From contig JAMWFC010000130.1 in assembly GCA_027475525.1 (NCBI GenBank), positions 558,001 through 622,000 of the forward strand: 64,000 nt of DNA, read 5' to 3'. Source of the stretch: Macrolepiota albuminosa. Lineage: Eukaryota; Basidiomycota; Agaricomycetes; Agaricales; Agaricaceae. The number at the start of each line of letters is the position of its first letter. Positions within the stretch are counted from its first letter, which is position 1. Positions 35,800 through 46,151 of this stretch are shown piece by piece. The notes under the pieces are model-generated. The model was not told the DNA's origin, did no database searches, and saw only the letters and a list, made by a program, of their open reading frames with translations. Position numbers and translations under genes: made by a program.

Positions 35800-35880
35800 G
35801 TGAACTAGTGGGAGTCGAACCCACTTCTTGTGCACAATATGAAATATCAATTGATGAATATTCCATTGTACCACAGGCGC
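35800..35880 (-). other. tRNA-like module in the left arm
   Basis: The minus strand reads GCGCCTGTGGTACAATGGAA and ends with a perfect T arm GTGGG TTCGACT CCCAC. A- and B-box positions are right, but the acceptor pairing is poor. Its partner is at 44680-44760 on the plus strand, and related modules lie at 43812 and 44092. Confidence 0.55.
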
Positions 35881-36097
35881 TTGCTACAAGTCAGGACGGT
35901 GTTCATGTAGTGCACAAACGGACCCATACAGAATTTGAACGGATAGAGATTTTACTGCAACTGGTGCATCTGTATTGAATTGACAATATTAGACTGATAT
36001 TTATTTACACCATAGAAGTATACAGGAAAGAGGAAAACCATGGTTTGTAGCGGAATATTGGACTGATATTGATTTACACCATAGCATTATACATGAA

Positions 36098-36748
36098 GCA
36101 TCTGTGGTGTAGTGGAATATTTCTCATTGGTATTCCTTGTATCTTGCATTAGGTGGGTTCGACTCCCTCTAGTGTATTGAGATCGAACTCAAATATTTTT
36201 GACCACACACAGAAGAATAGACTGATGTTTATTTACATTATAGCAATGTAAAGTAAGCATTGGTGGTCTAGTGGAATATTATCCATTGGTCTTTATTATG
36301 TCTTGCAGTAGACGGGTTCGATTCCTACTAGTGCATTTTCGTCTCACTGTTTTTAGCTAATTGTTATTTACTACACAGTATGATAAACCAAGTAAGGTCC
36401 TAATTTAAACATGGTGACATGATATCTATTTAGACTATAGCAGTGTACAGTAAGCATCGATAATCTAGTGGAATATTATCCATTGGTCTTCATTGTGTGT
36501 TGCAGTAGGTGGGTTCGACTCCTGCTTGGTGCAATGAACATTAAAACGTTTGCAATTTTTGACCTGCTTAGCTAATTGTTATTTACTACACAGTATAATA
36601 AACAAAGTAAGGTCCTAATTTAAACAGAGTGACATGATATCTATTTAGACTATAGCAGTATACAGTAAGCATTCATGGTCTAGTGGAATATTATCCATTG
36701 GTCTTTATTGTGTGTTGCAGTAGGTGGGTTCGACTCCTGCTTAGTGCA
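36098..36748 (+). repeat. Array of four tRNA-like modules
   Basis: Units at 36098-36176, 36257-36335, 36454-36533 and 36669-36748. Each is 79-80 nt, beginning GCAT and reading (T/A)CTAGTGGAATATT or GTAGTGGAATATT. Each ends with a B-box (GGGTTCGAYTCC) and TAGTG(C/T)A or TTGGTGCA. The second unit, GCATTGGTGGTCTAGTGG, closely resembles the 5' half of a fungal tRNA-Gly and forms all seven acceptor pairs (with wobbles) with CTAGTGC. The middle parts (TATCCATTGGTCTTYATTRTG) are not a normal anticodon arm. Each of the last three is preceded by a conserved TATAGCARTGTA(A/C)AGTAAGCAT. Confidence 0.72.
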
Positions 36749-36943
36749 ATGAACATTAAGACGTTTGCCTTTTTTGGCCTGCTTAGCTAATTGTTATTTA
36801 CTAAACTGTAAGATAAACAAAGTAAGGTTTTGTCAAGCAATAAATCAAACTTCTTTTGTAACTTAAACAGGGTCACATGATATCTATTTTCAGAACTTGC
36901 TTCGTGTAAAGTTCTCGTCCGTTTCTTTAATCCTCCATCCACC

Positions 36944-38916
36944 ATGTCTAACGAAGAACTCCACCAACGGGTCGTTGACGCGGATGTTCGAGTATTATAC
37001 CTTGCTCTCAGAGGAGACCTGCGACAACTCAAAGCACAGCAGAAGGACCTGGTAAGATACAAGCACTCCTGCCTAATAGACATGCACTAATAGTCGTCCT
37101 GTAGATTGACATGTGGTTCAAGGTTAGGGACGTCAAGGATGACAAGAAACTCCTCCTTGATGCCAGGAGAAGTTTCATCAACGAAGTTATCCCGCTACTC
37201 CAGAGCAAGCTTTCTGACGAGGATATGACCAGGCGGTTGAAGGACGCTGCGAAGAAATGGACCCAGAGGAGCGGAAGGGGAGAGGAACCAAGTGGGGGCG
37301 AAGAACGACCTGATCCGTCGACCGAGGCCGGTCCGTCGACGGCACCGGCACGAGAAGACCGGATAGGTCATAGGCCAGCAGCAGGAGATTCGTCTGGTCC
37401 GTCACCGATTCCGAAGAAGAGAAAACGACCGAGTCCTCCAGCGGCAGGAGATTTGTCTGGTCCGTCGCCAAATCCCAAGAAGCCAAAACGGGTGACCTAT
37501 ATTGGTCAACCTCCTCCTGGTACCTATCGTCGACAGAAGGAGCAGGAGGACGAGGATGAGGACGAGGATGAAGAGGAAGAGGAAGAGGAAGAACAAGAGG
37601 GCAGAATACCGAAGGGGGAAATTACTGGAGGGATGCTGTTGGGCAGGTATCTGAGGACAGCACCTCGTCGCGAGGGTCAGCACATCAACCCCCCTTGCCA
37701 ATATTGCGCAAGTAAGCGGCTACAGTGTGTCAGGACAAAGGGCGGCACCGCATGCGATCCCTGCCGGCTCATTCGCAAATGAACATGCAGCCTGACGATT
37801 GTCAAGAAAACCGTCAAGCCCAGCAACAAGGGAAAGGGGAAAAAACCACTGAGAAAGAAGTCAGTGACGATTATTGAGAGTGATGACGGTATGAAACTCT
37901 TTTCCTGCTCAAATAGCTAACCAATAGTTATCAGATGAACCAACCAGTCCAATCGCGGGACCATCAAAACCGTCCGTCCGTCCATCCCAACCGTCGACCT
38001 CCAACCGCCCAGCGGACCCTCTTCCGGTCAAGGGAAAGGGCAAGGAGCGGGCAATGGAGTCTAGCCACAGTGAGGACATTGTGGCTGGTGTAATGGCAGG
38101 GGTGGAGAGCCGTTTGGACAGGATGGAGAATGGGTTCCAGGAAGCATTGCGGAATGTTGGGGAGCAGGTGCGGGACGGGTTTGTCACGGCTGAGGCGAGC
38201 TGGTTACCGCGTATTGAGGACTTCTTCCGTATGTTGGGGAGCAGGTGCGGGACGGGTTTGTCACGGCTGAGGCGAGCTGGTTACCGCGTATTGAGGACTT
38301 CTTCCGTTGCTACCAGACTCAGGTCGACACGCTTGGTGGCCGCATAGAAACCCTGCAAACGAATGTTTCTCTTGCGGGTGAGACACTTGAAGACCACGCC
38401 GGACGTATCCGTCAGACGGAAGAGCAGATCCGCAATATTTGGGGTGTGGTTGACACTTTGCAGAATCAACTTCACATCTCTACCCATCTCTCCAGTCCGT
38501 CAGCTCAGGATGATGTGGCAGTGCATCCAACAGGGCACAGTGGACTTGGACCCATCGTTGAAGAGGAAGAAACCACTCCTGACCCCATCGCTGACCAATC
38601 CCCTGCCACTGCTGACATATCCGTTCCCACTGGTGACACCTCTGCCCTTGCCACTGACCAATCCCATCACGCCGCTGACTTATCCGCTCTCACCGTCGCT
38701 CCGTCCCCGCTTCAACAAACATCCTCAGGGACGACTCCCGCACGAACATCTCCGTCACCCCCTCAACCATCTTCCGTCCCAGTCCCTGCCGAGGACCCTC
38801 TCCCTGGCCCAAGGGGACGGGCTTGCAGCAACTCCCGAAGTAGTCGGCCGCCGATGCAACGGACCCGATCATCCAGTCGGCTTACTGAGAGACGGAAGGC
38901 AACAGAAGAGAAGTGA
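36944..38916 (+). CDS. Gene A: Zn2Cys6-like, coiled-coil protein
   Basis: ATG 36944 lies in a good context (CACCATGTC). Exon 1 is 36944-37051, intron 37052-37104, exon 2 37105-37888, intron 37889-37934, exon 3 37935-38916. The N-terminus is helical, then comes a Pro/Lys region with two PKKxKRx patches (possible nuclear signals) and an acidic run. Next is a C-x2-C-x6-C-x8-C-x2-C-x7-C array (37696-37788), the spacing of a Gal4-type zinc cluster. An in-frame TGA (37780-37782) lies before the last Cys, so the cluster needs that codon to be sense in an ancestral or intact copy. Exon 3 has a coiled coil (VESRLDRMENGFQEALRNVG) and a Ser/Pro/Thr-rich tail. It is broken by a 77-bp duplication at 38154. 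Predicted nuclear DNA-binding protein; this is inference. Confidence 0.6.
38154..38307. repeat. 77-bp-period tandem duplication 8
   Basis: 38154-38230 repeated exactly at 38231-38307 in the coiled-coil region of gene A. Without it exon 3 is one open frame. Confidence 0.97.
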
Positions 38917-39032
38917 AGATGGACGATTACAATTTTTTTTTTTGCTATGACAGACATTCATACATTTTTGTAACCGTATAGTTTACAAAAATGTTTACAA
39001 AAATGTAATATAACATTCCCCCCTTCCCCACA

Positions 39033-41252
39033 TCAATGACGGCGGACTGGTCGAATGACCTTAGTGCGGCTGCTACTCCTTTTTGCTGGTGTAGACATAT
39101 CAATGTATCGAGCTGCATCCTCCTGTAACATTTGTGCTTGAGACTTGCGGGGTTGCTTGGAATTTGTTGACAATTGGTTAGGCAATGCCTTGCGCTTCTT
39201 TTGGTTTTGTAATGCCGGCCTTCCCTCACCTTCAAATTGGTCATTGTCCTCATCTTGAAGAATGTCGAGCACCCTTCTTGACACTCTATATCTAGGGGAA
39301 CCATCACTAGGGCCATTAATTGGAGGGTCTGGATGGCTCCATCCTCTTTGTTGTAAGAGGTGGATGGTAGTGGCATCTACCACTGCTGTATCATCAACAC
39401 ATCCGTCATGAACGGATTCGTCGAGAGCGGACTCGTCGTGAGTGGAAGCTGATACATTTGGTCAGGATTCGTTGTGAACCGTGGATCTGTTGTGGCGCTG
39501 AGGCTGGGGAGTGTGCGGTGAGCGCAAGACAGGAGGTTCCTCCTGTAAGTCAGGCAGTGGTGTGTGTGGTACGCTAGGTGACAGGGGAAGTGTAGGCCCC
39601 CGTTGCCACTCCAAGTTGGCTGCAGATCCGGTGACTAAAGCGGATCCGCCATCAGCGGCTCCATCATTAGCAATGGTCCTACTGTTGCCATCGACTACCG
39701 CTGATGGTGTTGGCCTCTGTTTCCGATTTTTCCCTCCATTTTTGCGTGTAGCCTTACGTGCTGCTGCTGCTGCCGCATTTTTTTCACGATCAGCTCGGGT
39801 GCCGTACTCGGCAGCTACTGGCTGCTTGTGACGGTTGAGATAAACCGTCCAGCGGAAGGTATCACCGGATCCATACTGTCCTTGACGGTCTCTCCAGAAG
39901 TTCAGCAGACGCAATAGCTCAGGCCGACCAAGATTATGAGGATCTTGGAATATCAGACCCTCTGGAAGATACCTTGAATGTATGAATTGCTGATCATTGG
40001 TCCTCACTGCCTTGTAAGGAGCAGATTCATAACGGTAACCAGACGCAATTTCTGATGGGGTGATCAGATGATGAGCAAAGGTGGAGAAAACTAGGATTCA
40101 CTGTAATGAGTATTTAGATAGTCCCGGACAAGCATTTCCAATTCTGCCTGAGTTTGAAATATATTTGGTCCTGGATCTGCTGGTAATATTGGGAATCCAT
40201 CCCTATCCAGATCAAGGATGAGGTCATGGTGTGTAAGGATAGGAGGAGTCAAATCATGGGGTGATTGCATGTTGGACGGCATGTCTCTACCAAGAAGAGC
40301 AGACATGTAATCCATCATCTTCTTGTTGAGGTCACTAACCGTTGCCACTCCAAGTTGGCTGAAGATCCGGTGACTAAAGCGGATCCGCCATCAGCGGCTC
40401 CATCATTAGCAATGGTCCTACTGTTGCCATCGACTACCGCAGATCCGGTGACTAAAGCGGATCTGCCATCAGCGGCTCCATCATTAGCAATGGTCCTACT
40501 GTTGCCATCGACTACCGCTGATGGTGTTGGCCTCTGTTTCCGATTTTTCCCTCCATTTTTGCATGTAGCCTTACGTGCTGCTGCTGCTGCCACATTTTTT
40601 TCACGATCAGCTCGGGTGCCGTACTCGGCAGCTACTGGCTGCTTGTGACGGTTGAGATAAACCGTCCAGCGGAAGGTGTCACCAGATCCATACTGTCCTT
40701 GACGGTCTCTCCAGAAGTTCAGCAGACGCAATAGCTCAGGCCGACCAAGATTATGAGGATCTTGGAATATCAGACCCTCTGGAAGATACCTTGAATGTAT
40801 GAATTGCTGATCATTGGTCCTCACTGCCTTGTAAGGAGCAGATTCATAATGGTAACCAGACACAATTTCTGATGGGGTGATCAGATGATGAGCAAAGGTG
40901 GAGAAAACTAGAATTCACTGTAATGAGTATTTAGATAGTCCCGGACAAGCATTTCCAATTCTGCCCGAGTTTGAAATATATTTGGTCCTGGATCTGCTGG
41001 TAATATTGGGAATCCATCCCTATCCAGATCAAGGATGAGGTCATGGCATGTAAGGATAGGAGGAGTCAAATCATGAGGTGATTGCATGTTGGACGGCATG
41101 TCTCTACCAAGAAGAGCAGACATGTAATCCATCATCTTCTTGTTGAGGTCACTAACAAGGTCAGGAAAGGAGTCTTGGCCATGTGGCAAGAATTGGCCTC
41201 GATGGCAATTGATAAATTTAGGCGGGTGCTTCCTGATTTTATTCCCCCCCAA
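39033..41252 (-). CDS. Gene B: unknown protein, segmentally duplicated
   Basis: The minus-strand frame starts MGGNKIRKHPPKF (41252). Recognisable blocks: DLNKKMMDYMSALLGRDMPS, DRDGFPILPADPGPNIFQ, then after a short intron (GTGAATCC ... CATCAG) ASGY-x-YESAPYKAVRTND, YLPEGLIFQDPHNLGRPELL and FWRDRQGQYGSGDTFRWTVY. An Ala-rich stretch and a Lys/Arg patch follow. All these blocks occur twice because 39601-40339 is repeated at 40340-41156. The 3' part (39464-39033) continues in frame past TGA 39462-39464. No family is recognised. Tryptophan-rich blocks with basic patches could bind DNA, but that is a guess. Confidence 0.5.
39601..41156. repeat. 739-bp tandem duplication with internal 78-bp repeat
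   Basis: 39601-40339 is repeated at 40340-41156. The second copy has one extra 78-bp unit (40363-40440 and 40441-40518; 26 codons, in frame) and scattered single-base differences. Because the copies differ, this is not the same artefact as the exact 77-bp duplications. It may be real or two nuclear haplotypes joined end to end. Confidence 0.88.
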
Positions 41253-41471
41253 ACTGCAAGAGATCCGCTGTGAAAATGGTGGATGCAGAGACGGATTGAT
41301 GTGATGGATGCAGAGACGGATTGATGTGACGGATGCAGCTTGCTGCCATCAGCGGATGATCGGAACGGATTTGTGACAGTCACGTGCAATGGAATTGTTG
41401 AAAATCACTTTTGTTTACAAGGCACAAAAATCTGATACATAGCAGTATCCGCTTCTACAAGCAAGAGTGCA

Positions 41472-43371
41472 ATGGCGTCTACCTCTGTACTACACACTGT
41501 CATGTCCCAAGCGACTGTACTAGAAAATTTGCAAGAGGTTGTTGACTACATCGAGTCACGCCTCATTGCAGCACTTTCCATATTTGGCAATCTTGCACCA
41601 AGTCTTGAAGCGGAAGAGGCATGGATTATCCAGCATCTAGACAAGGAGTTGGTAAGATGACTTCAAAATGTGTAAATATATTAGGATCTGACTGTGTGCC
41701 ATAGAACTTTGTATTGTCATATCTGGGGGCTGCATCACTGAATAATGTGGTCTGCAATGTCCCAGACATTATCAAAAGCATGAGCCGATTTTTCCCTCTC
41801 CAAAATCAGCAAACTTTGCCCACAGAGATCCTGGAGTTTGTTGATGGCCGTCAAGGTCTTATTAGAAATCTGTATGGCTGTGATTGGTGGAACCACATTG
41901 GCCGAGAGGATGTTCAGGTCTTAAGCAATGAAACGCTGGAGCATTGCCTTCTCGTACATCAGCAAGGCTTCCACTCTCTTGAAAGCTTCTTGGCATGCAA
42001 CCGCCGGCCGCCCATGACATTGCCATCCGATGGATTGGTGTCCGTCCCAGCACCAGACGATTTGCTCCGTGTGTTTGCAGGTAGCGGATCCACCAGGGGC
42101 CACCAGCGGACGCTTCTAGCCCTAGACAAGTGGCGGTCGCTGGATAGGACGGAACATGTGCCAATGGCCAACGATATGATCCGCCTGTTTGCTGGCAGCA
42201 AGTCCGTTGCTGCTTCCGTTGTCAGTTCCGTTGCCAGGTCCGTGGATCCTGCTCGGACGGGCCAATTGACAGGCATTGAGTCCCATACCAACAGTATTGA
42301 TGGTGAGCAGCCTGATCCTCAAGACTGCCTCTCCATGGCGCATCCTACCACTCTCCCTGATGTCGACTCTCCCCAATGGCCATCCTTGACACATATCGAA
42401 CCCTCGAACGCACAACATCCATTCCACCACCTCTACAGTCAGAGTAAACCTGGACTGGTGTATGGCCCTACAATGGAAAACTCTCGCGTTGTGGTTCAAC
42501 CGGCATCCCAACTTCCTTCCGCCCCAGCAGCTCATGTCCGTGGGACATTCAGGGAGCTGGGGGAAACTGACGACGACCAGGTGGATATCCCTAATCCATC
42601 CATTAGTGACCCTGACTTAGAGGGTATCCCTCCTTTGTTCATTCCTGCGGAAGAGGAGACGGAAGACGAATCTTTGCCGCCTTTGTTCATTCCTGCGGAA
42701 GAGGAGATGGACGTGGAGACCGTGGCGGCCGGTGACGGCGGACAAACGGAAGTCCGGAGCGGCGGACGTATGGCGACCGAGGACGAAGAAAACCTTCCGC
42801 CGCTATTTCTTGTGACGGCAGAAGAGACGGATGGAGGCATGGCAGCCGATGACGAAGAAAATCTTCCACCGCTTTTTGATGTAACGGCTCTTCAAATCCC
42901 GTCTTCCCCCTTCCAACAATCTCCTTCCCCAACCCTACCTACTGGTAACAATGTCCGGGAGTGGGAGGAATATGAGTCACGTATGACTCGACGTGAGGAT
43001 CAGAGAAGAATTAACGAATTGTATCAACAACGTGAGTATAATTTGGCACTGGTAATCATAGTTAATTTATTTCAACAGAACAAGAATTTCGCGCTAGAGC
43101 AAAACATGGTCGATGTAGGCCCATTGGCCCTTTCAATCAAGTTGGCCGTACTGATGATGTGTCTGTTGATATGTCAGAGTCACCCTCACCATCTTCATCG
43201 TCAGGCCTGATAGCAAAGTATGAAGACATCACACTTCCCAGACCTCAAGGGCCATATACACCGGACGACTTTGCATTTTTGACAGCAGACTACCTGCTTC
43301 ATGAGGATTTGTTCTATTCAGACACATTACATGAATCTAATGAAGAGGAGGAATACACATCGGACGAGTAA
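41472..43371 (+). CDS. Gene C: acidic protein with LPPLF repeats
   Basis: Exons 41472-41651, 41705-43031 and 43079-43371 with clean GT-AG introns of 53 and 47 nt; about 599 residues and no internal stop. The N-terminal third is helical (ENLQEVVDYIESRLIAALSI). The middle has repeated DDLLRVFAGS and NDMIRLFAGSKS. Then come four acidic repeats around (I/L)PPLF followed by IPAEEE or VTA (42620-42890), like a linear peptide-binding motif. The C-terminus is acidic (ESNEEEEYTSDE). No family is recognised. Gene C is the best preserved gene of the element. The repeats could bind a partner or act as an activation region; this is inference. Confidence 0.65.
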
Positions 43372-44519
43372 TTTAATCCTTAGTTACTATAATTCTTGGC
43401 TTTTCCGTTGGTTATTTTTCGTCAAGATTAACCGTCCCGTTGTGCCGCTGACAAATCCATTATAAATCCGTTTGATCCGTTACCTCCAGTTGTGCACTAG
43501 AAGGAACATAAACTGACAATATTCTGCTAGACCACAGGACATTCTGTGGATTATACATAAATATCACTCTAGTATTGTGTACTAGGCTACAGCACTTTAC
43601 TACAGACATTTCAATTAGTTTGGACAGGACTCAGGTCCACTAAGATTAACCGTCCCATTGTTTTGTTCCGTTATGCCACTCTCATGAACACAAAAAACAA
43701 CACACTCTTCAACGATTACACAAGGGGGACTCGAACCCTCGAATTGGGCAGTAGAAAGAATATAGACGTAAATAACAATTAGTAAAACAAAGTTATGTCA
43801 TGTCTAATGATGTGCACGAGTGGGATTCGAACCCGGCTCTTGTGCACGATATGAAATATCAATGTATCAATATTCCATTCGACCACAGGTCCTTACCAAA
43901 AATTAGTACAGTTTACATCTAGTGCAGAAATGCAGCAGTATAAAAAGACACCATTATACGTCATTATGGTGGACTAGGGAAGTCTGGACTAGGGGAGTTG
44001 AACCTGCCACTCCACACAATACTGAAAATTGAGTGGGTCACATCAACTACCATAGGCCACTGACAGGCAGGTTTGACCCCCTTCTAAGTAAGCGCCTGTG
44101 GTACAATGGAATATTGATAAATTGATATTTCATATTGTGCACAAGAGGTGGGTTCGACTCCTGCTAGTGCATATTAGAGCAGCAGGCCGCTGATGTCCGC
44201 TAGCATCATTAATGTGATCCGTTTAAAACTCCAGAGATTTCTGCAGTGGCATGGGTTGATCGTCTTTGCGCATGTGGTCATTCCAGATCTCGTGACTATG
44301 CGCAACTTCGGCCAACCCATACCCGCTTCAGTAATTTCTAGCGTTTTTAACGGATCAACTTGATGATGCTAGCGAGTGATGAACGGATATTTTATTAGGG
44401 CTTACAGGCCCTATTAAAATATTTGTCACTAGCAGGAGTCCAACCCGCCCCTCAATATTCCATTGTCACTATTAGACCCCATTAAGGTGGAGTAGAGGGA
44501 GTAGAACCCACCGCTGTAC
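43372..44519. other. Right internal flank with scattered tRNA-like modules
   Basis: Non-coding. Minus-strand modules: 43812-43895 (A-box region ending at CCACAGG, B-box GGTTCGAATCCCA) and weaker traces near 43730, 43990, 44440 and 44500. Plus-strand module: 44092-44171 (GCGCCTGTGGTACAATGG ... GGTTCGACTCC). They mirror the array at 36098-36748, though in less regular order. Confidence 0.55.
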
Positions 44520-45189
44520 TTTTCCTCTTTCCTGTATACTTCTATGGTGTAAATAAATATCAGTCTAATATTGTCAATTCAATACAGATGCACCAGTTGC
44601 AGTAAAATCTCTATCCGTTCAAATTCTGTATGGGTCCGCTTGTGCACTACATGAACACCGTCCTGACTTGTAGCAAGCGCCTGTGGTAGAATGGAATATT
44701 CATCAATTGATATTTCATATTGTGCACAAGAAGTGGGTTCGACTCCCACTAGTTCACATTATATAATAGCAGCAGGCCGCTGACGTCCGCTAGCGTCATG
44801 AATTTGATCCGTTGAAAACTCCAAAGATTTCTGCAGCGGCATAAGATGGACGAGTTCGCGCATGTGTTCATTCCAGTGCTCATGACAAGTTGATAATGCA
44901 CTGTGGCTGACTACCTCTGTGCTGATCTTTGTAAAAAAAGTAGTCAGCCCTGGTGTATCGTCACTTGTCATGAGCGCTGGAACGATCTCATGTGTCAACT
45001 CCTCCATCCTATCTCGCTTCAGTAATTCCTAGAGTTTTGGTCAGATCCACTACCACAGGCGCATACTCCAGGTCAGTGCGATGTATATGTAGAGCAAAAA
45101 TGCACCCATATAAAAACACAGCATTAGTCCCTGTTAAGGTGAAGTAGGAGTAGAACCCACCACTGTACACAATATTGAATATCAATAAA

Positions 45190-45343
45190 TGAATATTCCA
45201 CTGAACCACTGGGACTGGTTGCACCGCTGATGTCAGCTGGCTCACATGCCGACGTCCGCTACCGTCTGAATATTCCACTGAACCACTGGGACTGGTTGCA
45301 CCGCTGATGTCAGCTGGCTCACATGCCGACGTCCGCTACCGTC
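45190..45343. repeat. 77-bp-period tandem duplication 9
   Basis: 45190-45266 repeated exactly at 45267-45343. The mirrored place in the left arm (near 35300-35370) has a single copy. Confidence 0.97.
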
Positions 45344-45534
45344 AGCTACCGTCCGCTGGCATGCCAGCGGACAGCGGACACTCACGCACCCTCTTCCGCC
45401 CTTCCCCCTCTTTCTCCCCAGTGCCATCCTCTCCACTCCCCACACTACCTCACACGCCACCCCCGTCCACCACATGCACCCCGCTTCCCTCCTCCCCCCT
45501 GACCTGACGTCCGACGTCTGCTACGTCCGCTGGG

Positions 45535-45688
45535 GTACCAGCGGACACCCACGCTCCTCCCCTTCCCCCTTCCCCCTCTTTCTCCCCACCCCCATCCCTC
45601 TTCCGCCACCCGTACCAGCGGACACCCACGCTCCTCCCCTTCCCCCTTCCCCCTCTTTCTCCCCACCCCCATCCCTCTTCCGCCACCC
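45535..45688. repeat. 77-bp-period tandem duplication 10
   Basis: 45535-45611 repeated exactly at 45612-45688. The left arm has no such duplication at the mirrored place. Confidence 0.97.
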
Positions 45689-46073
45689 TCTACGCTCTCC
45701 GAGACGCCACCCCATGCGGCGGACACCCACGCACCCCGTTTCCTTCTCTCCCGCCCTGATGCCGGACGATGCCGGGGGTTGCCGACGGATTCCCGTGGAT
45801 TCTGACGGATACCAGCAGATATCCGGCGGATGCCGACGGATGTACGACGGATGCCAGCGGGTCACGACGGCTGCCGGCGAACTCCGACGGATGCCAGCTG
45901 ATGGCCAGCTGATGGCTGCTGATGCCAACGCCCCTTTCAGGCCACGAAAACTCTTTTGGGAGGTATGCCACCCCCCTTCCACCTCAAAAAATCCATACGG
46001 GAACCTGCGGAAACGTAGGTGGGCGTCCGTTCATTGTGTTATCCGACCTTTGAATCTATCCGTTAGTAACGGA

Positions 46074-46151
46074 CCTGTGGTGCAACGGTTAAATGTGCGT
46101 TCTGTTGCTGGAGGCTTTCCCAAGGCCGGGGGTTCGATTCCCCCCCACAGG
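46074..46151 (+). other. tRNA-like module (right arm)
   Basis: Mirror of 34443-34520 with two single-base differences in the D-anticodon part. The 7-bp acceptor stem, T arm and following CA are the same. Confidence 0.65.

Larger units (their letters stand above)
33821..36037 (+). repeat. Left inverted arm
   Basis: Starts CATCACAACGGTACGTGTC and matches the reverse complement of 44520-46773 almost base for base. It includes degenerate GGCATCCG repeats near 34680-34870, CGGAC-rich blocks and tRNA-like modules. Unlike the right arm it carries the 77-bp duplication at 34987, and it lacks both duplications of the right arm. Confidence 0.93.

Noticed and set aside
36098..36748. The four-unit array as a CRISPR array
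   Set aside because: The units are tRNA-like with A and B boxes, spacing is irregular, and this is a eukaryotic genome.
36098..36748. The array units as normal working tRNA genes
   Set aside because: Acceptor and T arms are plausible, but the anticodon arms do not fold normally and the units share an odd AT-rich middle.
37780..37782. In-frame TGA codons read as selenocysteine or reassigned codons
   Set aside because: Host genes here use TGA as a stop or not at all. The TGAs lie in decayed elements and fit CGA decay. Only the gag-pol UGA has a conserved position and readthrough context.
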